From Clavelina lepadiformis (taxonomy: Eukaryota > Chordata > Ascidiacea > Aplousobranchia > Clavelinidae), in assembly GCF_947623445.1 (NCBI RefSeq), contig NC_135243.1:6264501-6328500 (forward strand): a DNA stretch of 64,000 nucleotides, written 5' to 3'. Positions within the stretch are counted from its first letter, which is position 1. Every line of letters begins with the position of its first letter. Positions 27,261 to 36,347 of this stretch are shown piece by piece. The notes under the pieces were generated by a model. The model was not told the origin of the DNA, did no database searches, and saw only the letters and a list, made by a program, of their open reading frames with translations. The translations under genes were made by a program, and so were the position numbers.

Positions 27261-27613
27261 GTTTGCCGCTTCCTCCAGCACAGAACCGGAGGAAGACGCC
27301 CAGGTCGGATGGGCCCCATGGTAAAACGGGCCCCCAAATGTGGTTGAAGACTTAACTTTATGCATATAAACAACCAAAACTAAACTGACACATTTCCTCT
27401 TTCAACATTCATATTTATCTACCCTAATGATATAGGGATCATGGGAAAGCTGTAAACCACCAACATCTTATAAATTTGCTGATTACAACTGTTTTTTATT
27501 TTGCTTGCAATTTTTTATTCGTATTATACAGGTGTGATGCTAGGGTTAAGCTAATTTGGTTTGCGGATAACAGGTTCATTTCCTGGAAATTCTCTACTTC
27601 CTATCAGTTATAG

Positions 27614-27969
27614 TGTTACGGACTTTGTCCCCACATGTTGTTACTTATCATCGTATTTTCGTTTGAAGCGAGCGTTTTTACCAATCAGCACCGTGTACGC
27701 GTTTGTTGAACTATTTTAATCACGTGTTTTGGCACCCTGGTTGTATATAAAGATTGTGCGATTTTAGGAGAGGTGAGTCTGAGTCGGCGTCTGGCTGAGA
27801 CCAATTAAATGTGGCTTTTCGAAGATCATCGGTTTGTTTCGTTAGCGTGATAACGCTACAAAGTCTCACAGTTGAAGGTTACTCACAGTTACTCGCAGTT
27901 AAAGGTGTCGCGGTTCACCGTAAATGTGAAATTAAGCCTGGCTACATGAACGAGAAAATAATCGTTACA
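27614..27969 (+). repeat. 5' LTR (356 bp)
   Basis: Bases 27614-27836 are identical to the start of the 3' LTR. The remaining 133 bp differ by many substitutions and indels, including an extra CTCACAGTTACTCGCAGTTA-type duplication. A TATA-like TATATAA at 27744-27750 suggests the promoter, and CACGTG lies just upstream. Confidence 0.9.
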
Positions 27970-28028
27970 ATTGGCGAGCGCGCCAGGATTTCACAACCGC
28001 CAACAGGGTTAGCAGTTTTGTGAGTATT

Positions 28029-28922
28029 ATGGATCCGATCTTCTACCTTCCACGGCCGTTCTATAAAGCGGGAGACGACTTACGACGATTTTTGTATTTG
28101 TTTCATTCCTATTGTCGTCTAACCAAGCTTTCCGATGAAGCGAAGAAACCGTTTTTCTTGGCTTCGATTCAAGAAATGTTTCTCCACAGGTTAAGTTACT
28201 TACCTGTTGCCGAGATGTCTTTAGTAGACGTTGTTTATCAATTCGAGTTGATTGTCGACTATCGAGAAGCTCTGTACAGAATGCGGAAATCTTTCTTTAA
28301 CAGACGACAACTACAAGACGAGTCTGCATGTGACTATGTAAAGACAGTAAACACTCTGGGTAGAAGGGCCTACCCAGCAAACGAACGTCTTCGAAAAGAT
28401 TTAATGTTCCTGTGCGTGATGAAGGGCTTAAGGGATCCACAAATGGTCATGTCTCTCCCAGAAACCATCTTCGAAGAGAAAGATTTTGACTATCTTTATA
28501 GCTTCATCACTAACCCCCAGAAAGCTGTAGAAGCTGAAGAAGTTTTATTGCTGGGGGTGGGCCAGGAAGATGACAGCGGTACCGATGGAGAGTGCAGTCG
28601 CACAGATGTTTCCGATGCTGGACAGAATGAAGCCGATGAGAGCTTGCCTACTTCAGTTCTCAACAATCAAGCGACCGACCTGTCGGAAGGGGCCCTCAAA
28701 AAGTCAACGTCGACGCCTGTTACAGATGAAGCGCATACATGTTCCGCTTTACTAGTGTTTTGGGGAGCACGAACACGTGTTAGAGTTCTCGGATTTTTAG
28801 GTAATAGAGCACTTTTTGTCGTTTTTATGTTTTTAGCTTGCATCGTACACACAAGTCACCGTGATTTAATTCACATACCTTGGGACAGGGGAAAAGTTTC
28901 GCCCGAGTGGTCTCAAATGTAG
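28029..28922 (+). CDS. Gag-like protein of the LTR element
   Basis: 297 residues from ATG 28029 to TAG 28920-28922. An upstream in-frame GTG is unlikely to be the start. Residues about 15-150 show the retrotransposon Gag fold pattern, including FFNRRQLQDESACDYV and a following ERLRKDLMFLCVMKGL segment, which match the family's R-x-Q-x-x-x-E-S-x-x-x-Y and F-x-x-G-L positions. I see no CCHC zinc knuckle. The acidic stretch after residue 180 leads into a C-terminal part with a hydrophobic segment (about residues 250-278, VLGFLGNRALFVVFMFLAC) that is unusual for Gag and may be a remnant of the region lost by the pol deletion. The stop codon runs directly into the polypurine tract. It acts, if at all, in particle assembly; there is no enzymatic part. 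Confidence 0.7.
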   Translation: MDPIFYLPRPFYKAGDDLRRFLYLFHSYCRLTKLSDEAKKPFFLASIQEMFLHRLSYLPVAEMSLVDVVYQFELIVDYREALYRMRKSFFNRRQLQDESACDYVKTVNTLGRRAYPANERLRKDLMFLCVMKGLRDPQMVMSLPETIFEEKDFDYLYSFITNPQKAVEAEEVLLLGVGQEDDSGTDGECSRTDVSDAGQNEADESLPTSVLNNQATDLSEGALKKSTSTPVTDEAHTCSALLVFWGARTRVRVLGFLGNRALFVVFMFLACIVHTSHRDLIHIPWDRGKVSPEWSQM

Positions 28923-28933
28923 GATGGGGGGTG

Positions 28934-29280
28934 TGTTACGGACTTTGTCCCCACATGTTGTTACTTATCATCGTATTTTCGTTTGAAGCGAGCGTTTTTA
29001 CCAATCAGCACCGTGTACGCGTTTGTTGAACTATTTTAATCACGTGTTTTGGCACCCTGGTTGTATATAAAGATTGTGCGATTTTAGGAGAGGTGAGTCT
29101 GAGTCGGCGTCTGGCTGAGACCAATTAAATGTGGCTTTTCGAAGATCATCGGTTTGGTTTATTAGCGTGATAACGCTACTAAGTTTCACAGTGGAAAGTG
29201 ACTCACAGTTATTGGTGTCGCGGTTCACCGTAAGCGTGAAATTAAAACCTGGCTAACTGAGCGAGAAAAGAATCGTTACA
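28934..29280 (+). repeat. 3' LTR (347 bp)
   Basis: Identical to the 5' LTR over its first 223 bp and clearly diverged over the last 124 bp. It lies about 600 bp downstream of the stop codon of the minus-strand receptor gene. Confidence 0.9.
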
Positions 29281-29399
29281 ATAGTATAAGCTTTCTTTAT
29301 ATCTTGTTTGACTTGTTGTTATTTAGATATTCTGTGGTTTATTCTATTTTTCAAATTGACGTTTATATAAATATTGACTATTTCACCGGCGTATTTGCT

Positions 29400-29462
29400 T
29401 ACTTCGGTAAATGCGGTCGGTAAAATAAGTGTCTTCTTCACCGGCCGCCGTTTACCGAAGTA
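29400..29462. repeat. Hairpin-forming inverted repeat
   Basis: An arm at 29400-29421 beginning TACTTCGGTAAA and its near reverse complement at 29440-29462 ending TTTACCGAAGTA enclose an 18-nt loop, with one or two mismatches or bulges near the loop end. It is GC-richer than the surroundings. It could be a small transposon relic or a structured RNA. Confidence 0.5.
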
Positions 29463-29787
29463 GCTTTTTCCAAATTCGGTAATCGTTAGCTGGTGAAATG
29501 AATGCTGCCTAAAAATATTTCTGTTAAATGGTTTGTTGTGTATGGTTATTGTTAGTAGTTATTTACTCAGTAGTTATTTATTGTTTATTGTATGTATAAA
29601 AAATCTGTAAAATACTTTACTGTGTAAGGTTTGTTAAATGATAGATGGTTTGGGAGGCCCAATGGGCAGGCTTGGAGGACTCTCAAACCACCTAGCAACG
29701 TTGCTGAGAAGGAATGACAAACGCAAAATCTACGCAGCTAATTAGCGTATATACTCGACCATTGGTAATAAGTTTAATAACTACTGA

Positions 29788-29960
29788 GGTTTGAGTCCGC
29801 CGCATCTTTTTGGATATTATCAAGTGGCTGGCGAGCCCAATCGTTACAAATGCGGCTCGTGTTGGAAACTCAATGGCGCTACCTTTGTATTGCCCTTAGA
29901 CAAGGTATTAATGATGCTTGCTCCTGTTGAATGGCGAACAAATCTAAATTCGGGTAACAA
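29788..29960 (+). repeat. SINE-like repeat, overlapping the receptor's last exon in antisense
   Basis: A tRNA B-box-like GGTTTGAGTCC lies at 29788. Further on, AAATGCGGCTC, CAATGGC and a block ending CTTGCTCCTGTT line up with the copy at 41550-41700 at roughly 75-80% over the best 40 bases. A and B boxes of a tRNA-derived SINE are plausible but not certain. The 3' block covers the last codons of the minus-strand receptor. Confidence 0.5.
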
Positions 29961-31661
29961 AACAATGTATGATCATCTGAAATTGCAGAAAGGCTATCTA
30001 GGTAACCGGGGCTCCAGCAAGGAAGACTTTTCCGTTTAAAGTCTTTTCTCATTCCGCTAATAAAGATTAATTAATTATCATGTCATGCCAAATAGAAGGT
30101 AGGATTTGACTTACCTGTTTGACAGACTGAAGTATATAAAGCCTGCCATAAGGGTAAGAAAAACATCACATCTGTATGGGGATGTGCGTACAAGTAATAA
30201 CAACAACATGATCACAGCAGGACCTGGTAAAACACAACCAAACATGATAAATTTAGTCTACTATCTTAGTGTGGCCGGAATATGCCTTAAAAATGTACAC
30301 ACAACCAAATACAAATGCACAGGTCAAATATTAGATTTGTTCTAAATTAAAACTGTTTCTTCAAACCTATTGTAACAACTACTCCACATTGCATGATTGC
30401 CACCATTTTGAAAACATGCAACTCTCGTTTCGTTTGCTGAAGTTGCTGACATTTAGCAGCGTCATTGTCTGGCAATTTTCGCAGACGTCGAAATTTCCAC
30501 CAAGCTGCGATTGTTGTCATAATGGAAAGCAGGACCTACGTCATAAAGCTCTTTCAAGGCAAACGTTACAATAACTGGAAAATACTAGATGTTTCACTTG
30601 CCACTATCAACTCGACCTACCATCAAAAAGAAAGGAAAGATGATTACAGAACACCATAGGCCTAAGGCCGCACCCAATGACTTTCCAACGGGAATGTACA
30701 TAAACGCGGCCAGGTGATATCCATAGCGAGATGAAAAGAAAACTACAAGTCAAAATCGATATACTTGTAAGACACAATTAATGCTTCAGGGTTAAGTCCT
30801 AGCTACGTACGACATTTAACGCTGGCTTATAGTAATAACGGCAAACAAGTTAGTCTTTGGTTACCTGGCGCCATAGCGTACAAAAAGGCGAGAATCCAAA
30901 TCACGATTAAACCGACAACAACTTGTCGTTTTGATTGTGTTCTATAACGGAATGGCAGCTGGATGGCGTAAAAGCGCTGTAGGCCGAGTAGAATGAGATG
31001 AAAGAGAGAAGATGTGATACAAAAGATCATAATAACTGACCCAGTTGCGATGTACACAGTTTTAATATGCTGCTGTTTCTCGTATTCTCCTAGTGTTGTT
31101 CCCATCGCCATTATGAAGTTTGGCAGAACAAAGACGAATATTTGCACACCTAGATTGAATCCAATAAAGTGTTAACCCTTCCACTTTTTTAATTATAAAT
31201 ATTTGTGAAAACAAAAGCGCGCCCTTGCGTTTGTTAAAGGATAAGAGGATAAGCTTTCTGATAATGCCTTTACTCTTACAACTCATTAGCCTACTCGTTT
31301 GTCTTTGACACTTACCTGTTAAAATATCCGCTAAAGCCAATGATATCTTTATTACGTCAATCTTTTGCGCGATTCCACTTCGAACTCGTTGGCATCCAAC
31401 TGCAATTATCAGTGCGTTCCCAACCAGTATTGAAAGGCCTAGTGTACAGATGCCAATAACGAATGTAATTTCCCTGGCTTTGTTACATTCTTCGCAATCA
31501 CTGATTAACTTCGTTTCACAAATTGCATGAGCCTGTTCCGTACAAAATCCGTCCAAAATGCAAGGTCTTGAAGAAGTCAACTCTATCATGCTAAATTCTA
31601 TTACTTCTGCTTTGGATGTTGCATTTTGTGCGAAAGTAGATAAATTGCTTGCTTTCGACAT
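29879..31661 (-). CDS. Rhodopsin-like (class A) G-protein-coupled receptor, orphan, six exons
   Basis: Exons (minus strand): 31661-31316, 31149-30865, 30742-30621, 30535-30367, 30223-30115 and 30056-29879. All junctions are GT-AG and in phase, giving 402 residues from ATG 31661 to TAG 29879. The N-terminus (1-64) has NLS and NAT glycosylation sites and several cysteines, with no obvious signal peptide. TM1 is about 66-89 (with VGNALI), TM2 106-130 (SLALADIL), TM3 147-172, TM4 191-209, TM5 231-260, TM6 290-319 and TM7 326-343. At the end of TM3 the DRY site reads QRF (172-174), followed by AIQLPFRY. TM7 lacks NPxxY and ends FIYFSLSNSGMRKDFKR. The exon 4 donor (GTTTGA) is weak. The ligand cannot be told. 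The final ~22 residues derive from a region matching a SINE in antisense. The LTR element lies downstream. That it is a 7TM receptor is secure; the exact splice pattern is inferred. Confidence 0.8.
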
Positions 31662-33994
31662 CTTTACGACCCAGCGTTTTTATTTCCTATAGCCTAACTT
31701 TTTTTCAGCAGCAAAACTGTTAGGCCCTAATAGGTTACTACTGTTTTAACTATATTTTCCATAATAGGCTATGAGTTATGATAGACCAAGTCTTTGTATA
31801 TTTTTTATCACCTGAAGATCTAACTCTGTTAAGTTTAATGAAGGTTTGACCAAATAGCAAAATTCTCAAACTGACGTTTTGCCTTAAACATCAACAATTC
31901 ACTGCATTCTCTGACTGTGAAGTTTAAATCCATCTCAACGCACAAAGTAACTTAAAAATGTTTTTCAGCGAATTATTTTCTATTGTGCTATTGGTAGGAC
32001 AAGAAAGAACTCTACTAGAGCGACATAATAGACGAGAACCATTGATCTGAAAATGCTTCTCCAACCGAGGAATATGGCGCTTAGATATTGAAAAAGGCGA
32101 TGACAAGCTAGGCCTATATAGTCTACATTAAACAGGTGAAAATAAACAAGGGGAAAAAATCTTCATCCAAATCTTCGCATTTGTTATGCAATCTACAGGG
32201 TCACAACGTTTAATATATCAACAAAGCGCAGGTATTTTCCATCCATATGAACCACATTTCTTGTTTTTAAAAGACTTACGAGTTTTAGTTAGAGTAAAAA
32301 GCGTTACGAGATTGCTACAAGTCATGAATCATGCTTTCAGGCCAGCGCTTATATTATATGTGATGAACTTTTTTGTATTCGGTTATCAACGACATACAGT
32401 GGCACGTATCTGATTTAGCGAAGGAAATTTGTTTAAACTCTGTCGTTTGTAAGGAATAACTGAAGACTTTTGAGCTGATTATGATTTAGATTCCTGTTGA
32501 ATCTAGGCTAAGACAAAAGCTGTTATTTGCTTAGTTTTTTACTAAAAATTATAGAGCATCGTAGCCTTAGCGGCCACAATATCATTTAACAGAAGTCGGT
32601 GTCAGCAAATATCGACATATGGATTTGGTTTGTTGATATTTTATTATCATGAAATCACAGCCGTTAAGTGTTTGGTTTTGAGATATCAATTGCTCTTTAA
32701 ACCTTCTGGTGGGGTAATCTTACTAATCTATTATATTGATTCCTAACCAAATAAGAAGCTTTCAGATTATTTGTGGGGCAAATTTTTATTAATTTTTAGA
32801 TCATTTTTTGTAAATAGATGGCGAAATGATGGGTTGTTGGTTTGCTAGATGAGTTGGGTAAATATTCTGAAATAACGAAGCGCAGTCTAATGGATAATCA
32901 TAATATATGCAAGTGATTCTTTGTCAAATTCTTTTAACCTCATATAATAAATACCAATTACGACATTTAAGACTAGCACTTTAACCTAGTTATCATTCAA
33001 GAAAAACTTTTTAAGAACAAAACTTTTTTTATTTTGCTTATACAGTATCCAAAAGGTGTTTTAAACAAAAAATTTAGTTTGTAATAAGCTTATAGACTAC
33101 ATCTACTTGGAAGTCTAAACTTATGTTACAAAGACAAATACCACAAAAAGGATAATATTAAAGATAAAATACCAATTTATGGTTTTATTAATGTGGAATC
33201 GTATACACAAGAATATTTTCAATAGAGAAGATACAGATAAAATAAAACTGTACAACAAACAATTCTCAATCGCCTTTTTACTCTTTCAAGTTACCTCAAA
33301 ATAAATTTCGTTCGGTAAATGGGTAATTTTGAAAACTTATATTTTCCTAAAATAATTTCTTAAGTTTTTATTGTATTGTTTTTCTATCGCGTGAAAAATA
33401 GAATTAAAGAATAGAAGTAAATTTATTTAGGCCCAGTGTTTTTGAAGGTATTTTGGAAAAGAAACGGTGTATTAAATTTTGTAATTCCATAATTATACAG
33501 CAGAAAATGAGCAGTTAGTCTTAAGTAGCGGTCTTTTAAAATTTCTTAGCGGTCGTCAAAGTCAAACCTTAAAAGTACTGTTTAGCCCTGTTATAGTAGT
33601 CCATTATTGCAAACATTGCTGCGTCATTCCCTGCTAATCATTCCAACATTTTTCAGACAATTTCCTTTTTTATTACACATTGCATCAAACTATGCTCACC
33701 TTATTGTGTATAAGCAGCTAAGCTTATATCCCACACCCGGAATAGGGATTTTTTCCCGCAATTTCCAGACATAGATTGCAATAAATTTTGCCTTTCTTTT
33801 TGAAAAAGAAGTTTGTCAGAAAATTTGTATGCAGCCTTATTGGAACTAGTTTTTTTCATTAGTAAAAGTTTTATTCACAAAGTGCTCAGAACTCTACAGC
33901 TGCCTTAAGAATATGACGTTCGGGTCAGTATACTTTACATTTAATATATGACACAAAAACACATGCGTTCCGAACTTTTGGATATATATTAATA
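31662..33994. other. Intergenic, upstream of the receptor
   Basis: No gene was recognised. Short frames (32106-31924 -, 32186-32413 +) have no support. The promoter of the minus-strand receptor should lie just right of 31661. The phrase TAGCGGTCGTCAAA near 33546 recurs near 43597, which hints at a diverged dispersed repeat. Confidence 0.4.
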
Positions 33995-34002
33995 CTATAA
34001 CA
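33995..34002. repeat. Left 8-bp target-site duplication of the hAT element
   Basis: CTATAACA directly precedes the terminal CAGTGG and is repeated exactly at 36340-36347. Eight base pairs is the hAT-superfamily duplication length. Confidence 0.9.
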
Positions 34003-34199
34003 CAGTGGTTCCCAACCTGTTTTGTTACATTCCTCCCTTTGCCCATTTTCGAAATATTCATTCCTCCCCATAAGCCAAAAAACTAATAGAACATAAGAAA
34101 TTATAGAAATTTGAAATATCAATTTATTTGGTTTGGTGACACAAGCAAAAGGTTGCCGACCCCTGCTATAGATAAAGGCGCTGTCCAAGTGCTGTCGCA

Positions 34200-34378
34200 T
34201 CCAAGTGATTATGTGTCACGTGATTAAATGTCGCGTGATTAAGTATCCAAGTCGCGTGATTAAATGTCCTAGTGATTATGTGTCGCGTGATTAAGTGTCC
34301 TAGTGATTGTGTGTCTGTGATTAAGCGTCGCGTGATTAAGTGTCGCGTGATTAAGTGTCGCGTGATTAAGTGTCGGTA
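34200..34378 (+). repeat. Tandem array A of a GTGATTAAGTGTCGC-type unit (about 11 copies)
   Basis: Units vary as GTGATTAAGTGTCGC, GTGATTATGTGTC and GTGATTAAATGTC, alternating with CCTA spacers. The array ends GTCGGTAAACC. Read on the minus strand it encodes repeated RHLIT, which is only a consequence of the repeat. Confidence 0.9.
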
Positions 34379-34527
34379 AACCAATTTATTTTACATGATA
34401 ACTCAATGCGAAATTTGTTCTTGTTTGCGGTCTGAAAGTGGTTGTATACGCGGCGCGGTTCGTGACAGTGCACAACGCAAGTCATCCTCAACATCAAGTT
34501 TATTTCTTTGTTTTCTTAGACCTTATA

Positions 34528-34607
34528 ATTAGGGATGTCCATTTCACAATCCTTTACAACCGGTTCCAAATGTGAACTGGATCCAAATTATAATGGACAT
34601 CCCTAAT
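34528..34607. mobile_element. Tiny nested element with 16-bp inverted ends
   Basis: ATTAGGGATGTCCATT (34528-34543) and its exact reverse complement (34592-34607) flank 48 bp that also contain an ACCGGTTC / GAACTGGAT pairing. The 80-bp unit sits in the spacer between arrays A and A'. TAGGGATG-type ends occur in hAT-like miniature elements, but no clear target duplication was found. Confidence 0.55.
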
Positions 34608-34616
34608 GGGTTTGGT

Positions 34617-34792
34617 GACACTTAATCACGCGACACTTAATCACGCGACGCTTAATCACCGACACATAATCACTAGGACATTTAATCACGCGACTCTTAA
34701 TCACGCGACACATAATCACTAGGACATTTAATCACGCGACACATAATCACTAGGACATTTAATCACGCGACATTTAATCACACATTTACAGT
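34617..34792 (-). repeat. Inverted tandem array A' (about 11 copies)
   Basis: The same unit as array A on the other strand (CTTAATCACGCGACA). It starts GGTGACACTTAATCAC. Together A and A' would form a long imperfect hairpin with a loop of about 240 bases, as in foldback elements. Confidence 0.9.
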
Positions 34793-35673
34793 ATCGAAAA
34801 TTGCATGTCTACACACGAAAAACAAATATAAACCTAAAAAGAAATTGTTAAAATGATTAAACATTGTTTGCGCAGATAAGGCTACCGTACACACTAGGTA
34901 ACAATGTCATGCATGGGAAATGTAAGCAACTGCACGAAGATAAACTAAAATCTCGCTTGACAGATAACGGTCAACTGTGTCAACACGATGACTGTCATCG
35001 TGTTGGTGATATTTCTGGCTAAATAACAAAGAGTTTCTAGCTGGTGGAAGTCAACTTTAAACCAATGTTTTCTGAATTTGTCGGTTTAATTTAAATTATC
35101 ATTAGAATTGTCGCGATACCCATCTATGCGTATATGTGGTGTACTTCGCTTTTGCAAAACTTTGTTTTAAGAAAGGTAATAGGTAAAAAGTTTTTTCTTC
35201 ACGTCAGAACCGTTTTGATGGTACTTTGATCAAGAGCTTCAGTGACAATAGAATAATGTTACATATTACATAGGTTATACGTAGCAATGCAAAATGACAT
35301 GTTATTTCCTGATTGGCTAATGTGTTTCTATAAAAACTAAGGTTTGGTTAAAATCTCCTCTTCTTGTCTCTACACATAATATCAGTTTTACCTTGTGGAC
35401 TGTTCATTACTGAATTGGAGTTATAGTTTTGTTTAAATGTGAAAAGATGATGAAAATGTTTCTAATGTGATACAACTTATTTCGGACAATATAACAATTA
35501 GACTTTATGAAGCTGGTGTTGATTTAAAGAAACAGTATAGAGAAAGCCGGCGAAACGGAGTCAAAGACAATTGTCGGGGAGTTCTAAAAGAAAGACTAAT
35601 AGCCTTTGGCTTTAGGCCAACCTTAAAAGCAATCCACATCGCCATCCCCACACAGAGATGCACACGAGCTTGA

Positions 35674-35802
35674 ATTACTGAATTTTCCTCACGCTTTTCC
35701 GACATTCGTTCTCTACAAAATAAATTCAGGCTATTCAGTACTCCTTTTGATGTGGACGCCAATACCATTCCCGAAAAATTTCAAATGGACCTTATTCAAG
35801 TG
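35674..35802 (+). pseudogene. hAT transposase remnant
   Basis: 43 open codons read ITEFSSRFSDIR...FRLFSTPFDVD and then IPEKFQMDLIQ before TGA. The pattern F-x-x-RF-x-D, LF-x-x-PF-x-VD, (V/I)P-x-x-x-Q-M-(D/E)-LI is that of the C-terminal half of hAT-derived proteins of the ZBED5/GTF2IRD2/EPM2AIP1 type. Stops bound it on both sides and no BED finger or catalytic region is nearby. The frame at 35467-35673 just upstream may be further decayed sequence of the same origin. It identifies the parent element; it makes nothing functional. Confidence 0.5.
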
Positions 35803-36007
35803 TGAATACATATATTTTGCTCTTTTTGTGATTGGTATGATTGAGATTGCAGCAATGTAGCGTAATATACTGAAGTGAGTGTGAATTATAGTATTAATGA
35901 AAGTTCCGGCCCGCCAAAGAGTTGTGCACTCGACATTTGGCCTGTGACTAGCAAAAGGTTGCCGACCCCTGCTATAGACAAAGGCGCTGTCCAAGTGCTG
36001 TCGCATC

Positions 36008-36197
36008 CAAGTGATTATGTGTCGCGTGATTAAATGTCGCGTGATTAAGTATCCAAATCGCGTGATTAAATGTCCTAGTGATTATGTGTCGCGTGATTAA
36101 ATGTCCTAGTGATTATGTGTCGCGTGATTAAGTGTCCTAGTGATTATGTGTCGGTGATTAAGTGTCGCGTGATTAAGTGTCGCGTGATTAAGTGTCG
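36008..36197 (+). repeat. Tandem array B (about 12 copies), duplicate of array A
   Basis: It is preceded by the same 60-bp lead-in as array A (GGTTGCCGACCCCTGCTATAG..., ...GTGCTGTCGCATCCA) and has the same unit order at its start. The lead-in and array were copied as one block. The array ends GTCGGTACACC. Confidence 0.9.
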
Positions 36198-36339
36198 GTA
36201 CACCCCCTAATGTATATACTAAAATATTCTGTAAAATTTCCAAAGCAAAAAATGTTTTTTAAAGTTTTTATCAAATTCCTCCCCTGAACTCATAAAATTT
36301 CTCCCTAGGGAGGAATTCCTCCCCGGTTGGGAACCACTG

Positions 36340-36347
36340 CTATAACA
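36340..36347. repeat. Right 8-bp target-site duplication of the hAT element
   Basis: CTATAACA follows the terminal CACTG at 36339 and is identical to 33995-34002. Confidence 0.9.

Larger units (their letters stand above)
12001..27606. other. Gene-free stretch, second part of the desert
   Basis: No gene, RNA or transposon was recognised. Several open frames of 60-115 codons exist on both strands (for example 12417-12073 -, 13185-13472 +, 14843-14556 -, 26481-26789 +), often overlapping each other, with no splice structure or domain, so I treat them as chance. A CRE-like TGACGTCA lies at 22133-22140. The only repeat-like trace is near the right edge (27205-27240). Confidence 0.4.
27614..29280 (+). 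mobile_element. Non-autonomous gag-only LTR retrotransposon (Ty3/gypsy-like)
   Basis: Two direct LTRs (27614-27969 and 28934-29280), each starting TGTTAC and ending GTTACA, flank one gag-like ORF. The 4-bp sequence ATAG lies directly outside both ends (27610-27613 and 29281-29284) and fits a target duplication. A possible primer-binding site beginning TGGCGAGCGCG starts 2 nt after the 5' LTR. A purine-rich tract (AGGATGGGGGG, 28921-28931) sits just before the 3' LTR. No protease, reverse transcriptase, RNase H or integrase sequence is present, so mobilisation would need a helper element. The gypsy assignment comes from the gag pattern and is moderate. Confidence 0.88.
34003..36339. mobile_element. 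Deleted hAT (Charlie-like) transposon, 2,337 bp
   Basis: The termini CAGTGGTTCCCAACC (34003) and GGTTGGGAACCACTG (to 36339) are exact 15-bp inverted repeats of hAT-Charlie type, and perfect 8-bp CTATAACA duplications flank them. Inside are three arrays of a 15-16-bp repeat, an 80-bp nested element, two same-orientation copies of a segment with a second hAT-like end (GGTTGCCGACCCCTG at 34152-34166 and 35954-35968), and a short transposase relic. There is no intact transposase, so the element is non-autonomous. The intact duplication suggests a fairly recent insertion. Confidence 0.9.

Noticed and set aside
27190..27270. tRNA gene suggested by GGTTCGAGC
   Set aside because: No acceptor stem, anticodon arm or A box in the right place; better explained as a SINE fragment.
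34166..34384. Minus-strand frame with repeated RHLIT residues
   Set aside because: It is only the translation of the tandem array; no start context, domain or splice site.
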